From Psococerastis gibbosa (lineage: Eukaryota; Arthropoda; Insecta; Psocodea; Psocidae), in assembly GCA_963971405.1 (NCBI GenBank), contig OZ020489.1, forward strand, positions 2,480,001-2,544,000: a stretch of 64,000 bases of DNA, read 5' to 3'. Position 1 is the first letter of the stretch, and each line of letters begins with the position of its first letter. The notes below the pieces were generated by a model that saw nothing but the letters and a program-made list of their open reading frames with translations, searched no databases and had not been told where the DNA came from. A program made the translations under genes and the position numbers. Shown one piece after another: positions 53,501 through 63,812 of the stretch.

Positions 53501-55720
53501 CTACTTGTAGTGCGGCCCATTGAAACGTCAAGCTCAAAGTAACAGGTGACTATAAAATTGGCTCTATTTATCCGATTTTCATTCAACTTCATACATCAAT
53601 TCACAGTACAAATCGCTTCCCGTTGAAGAACTTGTCCACATGGCTCTGCGCTGCCTAATTTTCAATGGATATTGGCATTCTGAATTGATGTGCCAACTTT
53701 GATGAAAATCAAACAAAAAGAGCCTAAGTTATATTCACTTTACAACGGAACACTTGGCTCTTACTTATTATTTACTATTAAAACATTATAACATTATTAT
53801 GCCTAGGGATGGTAGTGCAAATTACCTGGCTCGTCTCCAGCAACTCAAGTAGACATATAATGCAGTGCGGCTTCTGGAAGTGGTGGTACTTGGAAATGTG
53901 CTGCAACAGGGCGGCGTAGGAGACCAGCTGACTGCTAAGCGAGTGTCGCAGATAAGACAGTACCAGGTGGTTGGGTCCGGGCCCAACCAACCCTTGCTGC
54001 AGTATACAGTCTGCCAGGTCATACACGTCCCCGGACACACCCCGGGGCAGGATCTGAAAGAAGAGACAAGGAGATGTATAATGCAAGGAAGCGTACTAGA
54101 CTAAGGAGGTATGAGGTATGTCAGTTCCGCTGCAGCTAAGCCGGTATTTAAATGTTGTTGCTACAAAATTAACAATTGAGTACTCACAGTTTTGATATGT
54201 ATTCCCCACTGCAGGTCACTCCATCTCTCTCGCCACGCTCTCAGCAACAACGCTTTTATACTGGACGTTTTGCTAGTCACCTTGCTTAACTCCATGGCCC
54301 CCATTAAAAATCTGCAAACAAATTGAAATCACAATATACAAATGCAGTTAAATTAGAGTTACGAAACGTCTCAGGGCCAGGACTACAAAAGGAGTAAGAA
54401 CCGGTACTAGTGAACCCGTACATGGTTTGCAATTTATCAATTAGTATACCTAGTCTCGCCATATGTTGTTACAAAGTTTCTAATATTTAAACACTTTTGT
54501 TGTAAATAAATGAATGATTCAAAGTTTACCATTTTATGCACCAAATATTAAAATTTCACCAAAATGCAACTTGAAATGGCTGACTTACGAGGTAGCAAAG
54601 AGCAGGGGCGTAAAGTTGGGGGGGGGGGGGGGAGCACGGTCCAACTTGCCCCCCCCCCCCCGGCCTCGAGTAATGTAAGACGTGGTTCATGTCTCCCCGG
54701 GCCCCTTTGCAGCAATATGAATATAAGCACTCCTTTCTTAGCTTTGTAAAATCTACAGCTATACTTTACTACTATTAAAATGCTGATGACGTCATATGGT
54801 ATACTTAGTTTTGCCCCCGCAATCATTCTAAAACTTGACGCCTCTGGCAAAGAGGACCGGCAGTAATTGCGCTGTTGAAATGTGGCCACACTCCAAGACA
54901 AATTATGTAATTAAGCGGTGAAATATTGATTATTAAATATTAAAAAGTTACGATCTATTGTTCTCTTAATTTTGGATTAATTTAACAAAATGTATGTAAC
55001 AGAACATATGGCGAAAGTAGGTAGGTACCGAGATAATGTGAGTAGTTCCATGGCCAATAGTAATTGTCTTAGCGTTAATTTCGGTTGCCTCGATTATCCT
55101 TATCCCAAAGCACTGAATTGATCGTTGGGACGATCGCAAATTCAAGAACGAGCAGACCAATATAATACAACAGAGTAATAATGGCAGGGTTTGCAATTTA
55201 TTGGGGGCATGAATTAACCGTAATATTTTTTGCATACAGAACCATACTTACTTAGCGTGTCCAGACGGAACACGTTTTATGGGTTGTCCGGAAGGTAGTG
55301 GCCTGGATGGCCGCTACGTTCTACCTTCAATTATTATTGGCCATGTATCGCTAACATACCGTACTATCTTTATACAGTATACATAGGAAAGCAAAAAATG
55401 GTTCCAGGACAAACCTTTCCTTATACTCCCCTCCATCTTATCACTGAGCTCAGCAAATTTAACCATATATGCTGGTTACTATTCACCTCAGATCTTTGAC
55501 CAATATAATATTCAACAACTCTACAACAAAAACAACAACCTACATCTTCGCGGCAGATTGAAATCAAGTACTATTGGTCACATAGCTCATTCACTGAATC
55601 ATTTATAGCAACAACACGTGCAAGAGTGTTGCAATTACAACTTTAACTTACTATAAGGAGTAAAAATTAGGAACTTACCTTAGAATTTAAAACTTACTGC
55701 TTTGACACCACAATCGACAT
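44543..55720 (-). CDS. MED24: Mediator complex subunit 24, 15 coding exons, 986 aa
   Basis: Coding exons in transcript order are 55698-55720, 54188-54311, 53826-54053, 53200-53425, 52741-52997, 51706-51859, 50141-50327, 49865-49997, 49185-49421, 48781-48950, 48185-48547, 47003-47293, 45758-46046, 45323-45451 and 44543-44692. Every junction is GT-AG and phases agree, totalling 2961 bp. The 986 aa compare with 989 in human MED24. Recognised segments are [14 protein letters not shown] near the N-terminus, [131 protein letters not shown], and near the end [13 protein letters not shown] basic KKRARR (about 832-837) followed by an acidic run is nuclear-signal-like. MED24 is a tail subunit of Mediator, linking activators to RNA polymerase II. 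Introns hold SINEs, LINE ends and a partial copy of exon 13. The start exon encodes only MSIVVSK plus two bases; an internal start at MGAMELSK is possible. Confidence 0.92.
44755..45290. repeat. TTCACGGCCG-family foldbacks and a tRNA-like SINE in MED24 intron 14
   Basis: Copies at 44757-44830 and 44880-44975 carry CTTTCACGGCCG and AGAATCCGGGATGAT, inverted as ATCATCCCGGATTCTACTGC. At 45035-45062, GGGGTTCAAATCCCGTTTCC looks like a tRNA B box with T-arm stem. At 45095-45230, ACAAACGGTTCGTCAACATC is repeated inverted as AGATGTTGACGAACCGTTTG. Confidence 0.7.
45500..45565 (+). repeat. tRNA-like SINE head
   Basis: TAGTTCAGTTGGTATAGA resembles an A box and D arm, and GGGGTTCAAAGCTC a B box. There is no complete acceptor stem, so it is a tRNA-derived repeat, not a functional tRNA gene. 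Confidence 0.45.
45615..45732 (-). pseudogene. Partial duplicate of MED24 exon 13 in the next intron
   Basis: On the minus strand the block [19 protein letters not shown] parallels [19 protein letters not shown] of the real exon 13 (45785-45905), with a one-base length difference before it and stops in other frames. The two blocks are about 170 bp apart. It is not needed for a continuous MED24 frame, so I read it as a decaying tandem exon duplicate. Confidence 0.75.
46585..46640 (-). repeat. One end of a GAGAGAYKGGGA MITE
   Basis: AATGTCCCAAGTCTCTCCTATATCG matches the right end of the elements at 4903-5070 and 59673-59901. The opposite end is not recognisable. Confidence 0.5.
47385..47650 (+). 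mobile_element. LINE reverse transcriptase C-terminal fragment
   Basis: [20 protein letters not shown], then [14 protein letters not shown] and later [11 protein letters not shown] with stops between. It has the same ending pattern as 8440-8578. It lies in MED24 intron 11, antisense to the gene. Confidence 0.6.
50452..50610 (-). repeat. Dispersed repeat family X, fragment
   Basis: On the minus strand, GAGGAAAGCTTTGTGATGGT, GAAATTTTCGGTTTTGAGATT and ACCAGGAACCAAAG match the 5' third of family X. It lies in MED24 intron 6. A further 3' scrap (AAGAACCGGT) is near 54400-54455. Confidence 0.7.
52495..52642 (+). mobile_element. LINE ORF2 C-terminal fragment
   Basis: [20 protein letters not shown] and then [14 protein letters not shown], followed by a stop, is the usual arginine-rich end of a LINE ORF2. 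Similar, more decayed pieces occur near 46085-46200, 46380-46480 and 52230-52320. A poly-G tract precedes it. Confidence 0.6.
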
Positions 55721-55897
55721 TTTGGAAATTTGGAATAAGTATAAAAAAAATGACGCCGACGCCATGCAATTCTGCTTCCACGACATCAGGCTCCTGCTAC
55801 GTTTTGTCGTGTCTTTAGACACAACGTAAATATCAACAAAATTTCATTCATTTTTTTATTATATGTTTTTACGCAATTACAATTTAATTACAGTAAA
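55721..55897. promoter_or_regulatory. Shared bidirectional promoter of MED24 and ERCC1
   Basis: Only 177 bp separate the two start codons, which face away from each other. The interval contains a short GC-rich patch (TGACGCCGACGCCATG). Near ERCC1 it has an acceptor-like AATTTAATTACAG ending 4 bp before that ATG, so ERCC1 may have a tiny 5' UTR intron. No TATA box is obvious. Confidence 0.75.
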
Positions 55898-58800
55898 ATG
55901 AGTGATTTGAATGAGCCGTCTACAAGTCGTCAGGCTTTAGAAAAAGATGCAGAAGCTGAGAAGAGTGGCAATGACTCCCCTCTGCATGTCAAAGCTAATG
56001 GAAATGCAATTTTAGTTAGTCCAAGACAGGTGAGTTTTCTAGCCATCTAGCCTGCGATATGAGGACAGGCTCGGTTTAAAATATGCATTATAGCTTGAAT
56101 AGCTCAGTAAATGGACGCATTAATTTTAAATTTATGCTCAAAACGTCCGACGGGGAGATTCCGATTCTTCCGGCGCCACGGCTCCAAAAGTCTGATGAAA
56201 GTTGTTGTTGTTGATGATAGTGGGTAATGATAAAGCTATTTACAATTACTTGACTCCTGTGATTTTGGGACTTGATAAAGGCGAAAAGGTTGCTGCTTGC
56301 CACATTGATTTAAGCAAGTGTTTCGATAAAAAAAATTGCGGCTGCAGGCATAAGAGGCAAACGATTAATGTGGATTAAATCCTATTTATTAAATAGAGTA
56401 CAGATAACAAAAGTTCATGATCAGTATATAAGTGCTAAAAGACCCCTAAAATATGGAATTTTTCCTTATATTTATAATGGGTTAAGCAACTTAAAATTAA
56501 AAAATAATAGTCATTTTTTAAGTTTCGCTGATGATTGTGCAATAATTCGTTCTGCTTCAAATGCATCACTGCTACAGTGCTACTTGCTTGATTCTATAAA
56601 AAGAGTCATGAAGTGGATTACGGAACACCAGCTTATGATAAATTGGTAAAAAAACTAACATTATCGAATATTCTTATAATTATTCACCTTATAGAGTGTC
56701 TAGTATTTCGAATACGATTGAAATTAAATGCCATTTGCTTAATTGTTATCATTCAGACATGACCAATGTGATGACAAATTGTTTCTGCCCAAGTATTCTA
56801 ATCGTTAACAACATCAAATATCTGGGAATAATAATTGATAGCCATCTTTCTGTTTCATTGGTAGTAAATTTCTAAGTCAATCAATCAAACAATAATCTTT
56901 GTCCATGACCCACCAAGGTGGGATAGACGGCGTCCAAAACAAAAAATCTAGAACAGAAACAAAAAATTTCATGCGGAAGCATACGTTAGATGGGGGAGGG
57001 GGGGGGGTTATGTTTGAGCATCCCAGCTTATTTCCCTGCACTCGTCCAAGCTGTACAGTGGACATTCTGTTCTTTGTCACCACGGCCTTGTATCCTGAAA
57101 AATCCTTATTAGTAAGGCTGATGGGTAGGGCGTTGTAGTACCTCATTGCCGAGTTTGGGAATGATGCGATGGACCTACTCAGCCTGCATCCGGGCAGATC
57201 CAAACGGTGAGCATTTAGTCTATATAACAGGGAAACGTTTCGGTTAGCTTTATCATGAGTATACCTAAAGTGATCTTTAAACAAAAGGGGAGAGTCAATG
57301 TAAACACCGAGATATTTTATATTATCAGCCAATCCGATTACTTCACCCCCGTGCATATAAAGTGGAAGGCAAACGCCCCATTGGAAAAATAATTTATATT
57401 TTAAGGCTGAGTGTTCAAAATGTTTTGTAAACAAGAAATTTTACTGATTTTTTGACGAAAATAATTTATTGCTCATTCCACAGATACAAAGATAACAATG
57501 TGAACAGATAAAAAACTCATAAAAAATCCAAGTTATCGCAGGAAGTTTATATTTTCTGAACTGAAATATTATTTCCTTAAAAAATTAGATAAATAGCCTT
57601 AAACCCATTTCGTAGCACAGTTGTAAATCTGTAAGGGAAATAGACAGCTTTCGCAGAAAGCTCGTATTTTTTAAGATTTTTTCATCTGTTCCCTTTTATA
57701 TCTTTGTGGCTGTGGAACGAGCAATTAATTAATTACGTCCAAAAAGTACGATAATTTCTTGTTTACAAAACATTTTGAACACTCAGCCTTAAGCAAGGAT
57801 TGTTTTAATTACACGCCTCTGCCATGTTCCTTCCATAAAAATTTGTCATAGGCAAATGGGCCCATAATTGCCAATGTAAATGTTTTTCATTTTTGATTTT
57901 TAAGTATCGATATCTCGAAAACTAAGCGAGATATCGAAAAATTGTATTCTTACTTTTCGTTTTATCGCGATCTATGCAAGTCGTGGTGCCGGAAGAATCG
58001 GTCAGTCAGACTTCTCTTCAAAACATCTTTTCCCAACAACATCTGCTTTCCAGATTGTCATTCATTGCGAGCCTTTTGTGGGCTGAAAAGTTCTTATGAA
58101 ACCTATGTTTCTGAGGCTTCCATATGTGGTTTGAATCAGTACCACCACTGTGCAGGAGATTGACCTAGCGACAGTGAGGAGATGGTTTCCCTCTCAGCGC
58201 TCTGCCTACGCTGGGGTTTTCTTTTAGGACCTTCCCTTAGCCTTTGGGTCAATACCCTTCCCTCAAGGCAGAGGGGTAGCTGGTCCCTTGCTCATCTGCC
58301 TCCCCCGTTGTGGTGTTATTAGGCACCATCTTCCGCCAATTGCGCCATTGGCATTGGGCTTACACTTATTTAAAGGCGGTACCAAGCACTTTGTCGGCGT
58401 TTTATGGTATAGTATAGGCCACCCCCTCCAATACCGCCCCTCCTCCTTTCTCATACGGGCTTGGAACCGTCTACGGCGGAGTTCTATTCTTCTATGAACT
58501 ATATTAATTTTTTCAGCGTGGGAATCCATTGCTAAAGTCAATAAGCAGCGTGCCATGGGAATTCGACGATCGCATGATTGCTGACTACGTTATGGGACAG
58601 ACGACGTGCGCTTTATTCTTGTCCATCCGCTACCATAATCTCAATCCTGATTATATTCACGAGAGGCTCAAGGTCTTGGGTAAAAACTATTTACTGCGAG
58701 TATTATTAGTTTTGGTAAGTTCATCAAGATCGCATGACTCTTGATAAAGCTGTAAAATCGGGGCTGATGACACTTCCAAATGTTTCATGAACTTCTGTGG

Positions 58801-60326
58801 TTGAATGATGTCGTCACCCGGATGCATGCCTGCTTTTATTATGTCTATGGCCCCATATCGAGTGGAGTCAGCAGTGAGCCAATCAATCCTCTTAGTATTA
58901 ATATTTGGGCATGCCCTTACACTCACAATTGACACTAAGCCGCCTAGATTCAATCTTACTGTAAAAATGGCAAAACGTTTGGAAGAATGCTGTTAAATCG
59001 ACCACGGTCCATCAACTCTTCAACTGCTTCATCATGTGACATCGACCGTCACCAACACCGATAGGCCACAGTTTTTTAACTCTTTCCTCGCGCCACCATC
59101 ATTGTCCGTAATTTTTTTGAAACCGAATTGAAGAATTGCGGCAAATCTGTGTTAGAAACAGGTACATTATCATTTGACTCATGTGATATTTTATTTTGTA
59201 TACCTGTAAGGCTTTTCCTCCTCTGACTGTCTCTTCAGCTAGTTAATTTCTTTCAGGTGGATATCAAAGACCCGCATCATGCACTAAAAGCATTAACGCG
59301 AGTTTCCATACTGGCAGATCTAACTCTGATGTTGTGCAGAAATTCCGAGGAGGCGGGAAAAATTATAGAGCGCTACAAAATATACCAGTACAAACCGCCT
59401 GACCTTATCATGGAGAAGAAGGACGGCGACGCCTATTCGAGGGTAGGCATTCATTTTGCTGTGTGTATTCCCAGGCCTTTCGTAAAATAGACCATAGGAT
59501 TGCTTTGCAATCCTGTATTTTATACTTATGACACCTCGCTCATTGAGAAAATGTGCGTTTCATCAATAACTATGGAATGTGGAATGTATTTATTGCAGTG
59601 GCATAATACGTGTATCGATGAACTGCTGTCAGACTACACTATCCAACAATTGTGGAAGTGGCGCGTACTGAGTTCTATGTAGGAGAGGTGGGACATTCGC
59701 TCGCGCCAAGGGAATTTTTTAATTTCAGTTAACACCTGCCACGTCTTCAGAGCACGCCTTAGACACTTCCAAATAAGTAGAAGTCCCGTCGGCAGTTGGG
59801 GCTGCAAGGCGTGCTATGATTGGCCAAAAAGACGTTGAAGTAGACACTGTGGCACTGTGAAATTAAAAAATCGAGAGCGAATGTTCTACCTCTCCTATAG
59901 AAAACTCTAGCCCATACTAGGTAACCTAATTCTCTGTTTAATAAAATGTGCCGATTTTTTAGTCTTGTAATAGATTGATTTTTCAATCTTCCATGTATAT
60001 TTATGGTATTGGAGTAAGCACAGAGTTTCATATCTTTGAATTCCCGGTCAGGCAGTACCGGCAATGCACTAGCTATCTAATTGATTACTTTCTTGTAGCT
60101 GGTAGCTGCGCTGACTTCAGTACGTTCCGTGAATAAAACCGACGCGGCCATTTTGCTCTCTACGTTCGGTACGCTTGACAAAATTCTGCGAGCGTCTGAG
60201 AGCAGCCTCGGGTTGTGTCCCGGGTTCGGACCTCAAAAGGCTTCGCGACTGTACAAAGTTTTGCACCAGCCGTTCCTGAGAGAACCTTCCGCTGGTGGCC
60301 CTCTTAAGAAGAAAATGAAGGTTTAG
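55898..60326 (+). CDS. ERCC1: DNA excision repair protein ERCC-1, four coding exons, 247 aa
   Basis: Exons are 55898-56029, 58517-58714, 59257-59442 and 60099-60326 (TAG stop), all in phase 0 with GT-AG junctions. The N-terminal 35 residues are acidic/serine-rich and poorly conserved. The central XPF-nuclease-like domain (about 36-165) shows [73 protein letters not shown] and [17 protein letters not shown]. It lacks the nuclease catalytic motif, as is normal for ERCC1. The C-terminal tandem helix-hairpin-helix (about 173-235) has [17 protein letters not shown] and [17 protein letters not shown], which bind XPF and the DNA junction. A basic KKKMK ends the protein. ERCC1-XPF makes the 5' incision in nucleotide excision repair and acts in crosslink repair. 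Human ERCC1 is longer, mainly at the N-terminus. Introns 1 and 3 contain transposons. Confidence 0.93.
56220..56875 (+). mobile_element. Decayed LINE reverse transcriptase in ERCC1 intron 1
   Basis: [20 protein letters not shown] followed by FDKK is RT motif A. After a lesion come [32 protein letters not shown] (the FADD catalytic box) and [14 protein letters not shown]. Several stops and frameshifts interrupt it. Confidence 0.75.
56885..57400 (-). mobile_element. LINE 3' fragment in the opposite orientation
   Basis: On the minus strand: [60 protein letters not shown] and [10 protein letters not shown], the C-terminal part of a Jockey-like RT. It is interrupted upstream by the TTAA element at 57401. 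It belongs to a different copy from the plus-strand RT next to it. Confidence 0.7.
57401..57792. mobile_element. piggyBac-like MITE with TTAA target duplication
   Basis: TTAA at 57401-57404 and 57789-57792 flanks inverted ends GGCTGAGTGTTCAAAATG / CATTTTGAACACTCAGCC that extend to about 50 bp. The interior of about 290 bp is non-coding. TTAA duplication is the hallmark of piggyBac-type transposition. It inserted into the LINE fragment in ERCC1 intron 1. Confidence 0.85.
59673..59901. mobile_element. MITE in ERCC1 intron 3
   Basis: TTCTATGTAGGAGAGGTGGG at the left and TACCTCTCCTATAGAA at the right are inverted. The match continues inward with ACATTCGCTC / GAGCGAATGT. It is the same terminal family as 4903-5070. 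Confidence 0.8.
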
Positions 60327-60354
60327 CGAAGGATGAAAATCGGCCAGTAACAAG

Positions 60355-60530
60355 TGAAAAGGTAACCGCAAAGATTTTCCCAACCAGAGCCAGATGATGA
60401 AGCAGTAGTAAAATCCTTGCTAATGGCCGTGGTCGATCTGAAAGTTGACTTCCAAACGCTACGCCAATAGCTGCGGTTGACGTATTCAGTGGTACTAAGT
60501 GGACTTCAAAGACTTTATTCTTTAGCTGTT
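60355..60530 (+). repeat. TTCACGGCCG-related repeat downstream of ERCC1
   Basis: AACCGCAAAGATTTTCCCAACC, GATGATGAAGCAGTAGTAAAATCC, GCCGTGGTCGATCTGAAAG and CAGTGGTACTAAGTGGACTTCAAAG follow the order seen at 36885-37012 and 45110-45160. Confidence 0.55.
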
Positions 60531-62690
60531 CCATCAATGAGGGAAGGCTATGGACCTAATCTGGTGTTGAGGTGGTTTAGGCAGTTGTTCGTCTCATCAA
60601 AGGGTTCTTTAAAGTCAATTTTAAACTTGTTCACCAATGCTTTGTTATTGTCCCCCTGGAAAACCAAATAAGGCGCGTTTTGGGGCTACTTAAGAGGAAG
60701 CTTACCGTTGGCACCAGCCACCCCTGCGGATCACGCCAAAATAGGTTGGTTTTTATAATAATAATTAAGTCTTAATTGAAAAAGATTGACTATAGATACA
60801 GCGAGATGAGGACCTATGGCCCTCTTTTACACCTAATTGTGTAAACGATAGTTTAATTGAAATATTTGTATATAATAAACTACATTCATACCGAATATCA
60901 GTCATACCAGTAATAAATTAAATAAAAAATAAACCACGGTTATCCAGGTGACCAATGTCAACGGTTCCTCTTAAAACTAAATGCGCATAGGGTAGGTATT
61001 CATTGTCTCTATATCTCCTTGTAGAAAGGGTCATAATAATATGTACAAATGTAAAAATTGTATATTTAATTGAAAATGTATAAAATTACAACTAATTATC
61101 CTAAATTTAATGCAGTATTACGATTAAATATGAGCCGTTCAATTAAAATTACTAACACGAAGACCAAAGTTACAGGGTATAATACAATAGTCAATAGCCT
61201 AGACCAGGTATACAACAGCTGATATAGTTGTTCATAGGTTAAACTTGGGTACAAAACATAATTATTAAAATTTTGTAGTGATGCCTGCTAAAATGTCAAA
61301 AAAAAATTAAGTGGAAGAAAGCGTATCACTTACAGTCGACAGTTTAAAGAAAGTTTCACTCTGAATGCACAATTTCTAGTAGTTTTATATGCAACTTTCG
61401 AAGAAAAAAAAAGGTCCTAGCCTATGTACTTTTTGATATCATCATAGGGAATTAGCATTGGGAAGAAGACAAAACAGGATTATACTGTTTATATGGTAAA
61501 CCCAGTCCAAATTTAGAGTGAAACTTTTTTAAATTGCGGTGAATTGTAGATGTTTTACAAAAATAGGTAGGTACACCGGTTGCATATACACACTTATCCA
61601 GGATGATAGATGAAATAATTTCGCTACACTTAGTTGACAATAATTGTTAATTTCTATAACAGGCTTACAAGCATGACTTAACCAAGTGCTTCTCAAATGT
61701 AATAGCTGTATTATGGCAATACTGATATAAAAATGTATTATTAATTAATTAATTAATTGGCCGCGGTTATGGATGGAATGTTCGGAAAATATGCCCACTC
61801 TGTCCAACCGGTGTTACCGACGACCACATACTATAGGTTCCCCGTATATTAAATTATACTGTATATCGAAATGTATAGGAACATTTACATCTACTGAACG
61901 TTAATATTTCCTATAAATTTGCTTTTATACAAAATGAATCATATCAATGGTCTTTTTAGTAGGGCTGCTATTGACATAATTGGGTAATTCTAGTCTATAT
62001 TTTGTACATTCACCCTATTTACTAGACCTCTTAAATTACAAGTTTATCCTATTACGTAGCCGTAGATTAAAGATAAGCAAGAATAGTCCAACAGTGATTA
62101 CGCGGGTAACTCATTTCAATGGCTTCTGTTTCTGCATAAGATTTTATGCGGCTTTTTTGATGTTACAAGTAATTGAAGTATTTTGTTTCTAATTATAAAA
62201 ATGGGGCACTGTCTGCTTGAGGACTGTTGGCCTTAGCGGGTATTGTGCCTACAGTTTCAAACCAGAGCGGTAGTTTCTGCATCTTTTAACCAGGTCGAAT
62301 TTCCTGTAGCGAAGGCAATGCCATTGGGGTATTTCTCGCATTTGCTCGATTACCTGCAAAGGATTTAAAGATTATAATTATAGCCGAGAGTTCTTCTTCT
62401 TCTTCTTCAAAACAATGCCCCTGCCTCTACCTTCTGTCCAAGATTGGACATCATCATGACAATGAACCATGGGGACTGCTGCTCTGAAAAGGGAAATAGT
62501 GCTCTTGCCAAAGCAAGTGCTATTCAAAATTTTATAGTTTTGTTAATGTTAACCCCAAGAATAAGGTAGCCTAATACTAATCGCCATAGTAGACCCACTG
62601 CTGCTGCATGGTTTTCCGAAAATAAACACAGTATATTGTCAACTTCTGAAAATCGTAAGCCAGCGGAAGCTCAGCAGAGAAACATCCACT
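60531..62690. other. Intergenic, no gene seen
   Basis: AT-rich DNA. A relic family Y member lies at about 61825-61940 (GACGACCACATACTATAGG, ATCGAAATGTATAGGAAC), an ATTA microsatellite at 61739-61759 and a TTC run at 62390-62407. No exon or RNA gene is supported. Confidence 0.5.
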
Positions 62691-62699
62691 GAAGTAAAT

Positions 62700-63195
62700 A
62701 AACAATGAATGTTGACTTGTTGTTCTATTACTAAGCACTTCATTGACCTGAGCATACTAACGGTACCTAGCCTGTATATTTTGCACGTGGCTGTGTATAT
62801 TCACAAAAATTTAAGCAGTTTCCAGCGGGTAGAACATGTCCACAATCTTGGAACGAGGTCAAGGTCAAACTTGGTTGCCATGCAACACAAAACCCGGCGG
62901 TACGAATGTAAGCCGTCTTTTATCGGTATGCGCATATATAACAAACTGCCCAATTTAATAAAGACAGCCAAGAACTTGGCAGAGTTCAGAAGGAGTTTGA
63001 AGTGTTACCTTATTCAAAGGACATTGTACAACATTCAAGAGTTTTTTGAATAGGGAAGCACTTTGAACTTTTCTTTGGATTCTGTTAAGTTCTTGACTGC
63101 ATTGTACAATTTAACATTTATTATTTACGCTATTGTATTGAAAATCGGTGCAATATAGACTTTCTATTCTATTCTATTCTATTCTATTCTATTCT
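62700..63195 (+). mobile_element. LINE 3' end with a (TATTC)n tail
   Basis: HNLGTRSRSNLVAMQHKTRR, SFIGMRIYNKLPNLIKTAKN and FRRSLKCYLIQRTLY form a typical RT C-terminus. After the stop (63051-63053) a short 3' UTR ends in TATTC repeats (about 63161-63196). The SINE at 63196 abuts the tail. Confidence 0.8.
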
Positions 63196-63372
63196 AACCT
63201 AGCGAAGTTAGGGCTATAAAGCCCTCTCTTACACTCAACTAGGAAGGCCAGAGACCGCATGCATTACATGCCCTCCGAAGCATGGCCAGGAAATGCAGGC
63301 AGTGTTGGACTCGAACCAACAACCTTTCAAGTGAAAGTCAGAGTCCGTACGACTGCGCTACATGTCCTGACG
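63196..63372 (-). repeat. tRNA-derived SINE, well preserved
   Basis: On the minus strand: GGACATGTAGCGCAGTCGTA (A box region), GGTTGTTGGTTCGAGTCC (B box), GGCCATGCTTCGGAGGGCAT, and CTTCCTAGTTGAGTGTAAGA ending GGGCTTTATAGCCCTAACTT. It is the best copy for defining the family in this window. Confidence 0.85.
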
Positions 63373-63474
63373 AAGCATGGATTCTTATGTATAACCCTTC
63401 TGTTGCAAGGACAAATCTCCCACCAGATCTGCTGCTTAGAATCTGTCATTGCCTACCGGGTCTTAGTAGTCAGA

Positions 63475-63725
63475 ATGGCGTAGAGTAGTCAGAATGGCGT
63501 AGAGGTAACGACTCGGACTATCATCCAGAAGGTGACTGGTTCGAGTCCCACCCGAATGCCAAAATTTTCTAGTGGTACAATTATTTATCTTCTGACTACC
63601 ATGCTTCGGAGGGCATGTAAAGCCGGCGGTCCCGGCAGTCTTCCCTGACTGTCGATAGGTTAAACAGGAGGCTGTTGATGCAACCTGAAAACTCCTGTAC
63701 CACGGGTAGTACCACCCCGACACGA
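63475..63725 (+). repeat. Related tRNA-derived SINE with a different head
   Basis: GGCGTAGAGGTAACGACTCG and GACTGGTTCGAGTCCCACCC form the head, joined to the familiar CCATGCTTCGGAGGGCATGT body and a distinct tail (CTGTACCACGGGTAGTACCA). GGCGTAGAGTAGTCAGAAT is duplicated just before it. Confidence 0.75.
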
Positions 63726-63732
63726 ATTTACT

Positions 63733-63812
63733 TTACTTAGTAACTAACTGTTATAAGCGATATATGCCTACCGGGTCTTAGTAACTAACTGTTATAAGCG
63801 TTATATGCATAC
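63733..63812. repeat. Short direct repeat, period about 42 bp
   Basis: CTTAGTAACTAACTGTTATAAGCG occurs at about 63736 and 63778, joined by ATATATGCCTACCGGGT. CCTACCGGGTCTTAGTA also occurs near 63452. Confidence 0.7.

Noticed and set aside
53778-54104. Plus-strand and alternative minus-strand frames over MED24 exon 3
   Set aside because: Shadows of the real exon (53826-54053), which alone has splice sites and matching phase.
58263-58556. 97-codon minus-strand frame in ERCC1 intron 1
   Set aside because: No similarity recognised, in repeat-like GC-richer DNA, and it overlaps the acceptor of ERCC1 exon 2.
63196-63372. Possible functional tRNA gene on the minus strand
   Set aside because: A and B boxes are good, but the sequence continues into a SINE body repeated at several loci, and the cloverleaf is incomplete.
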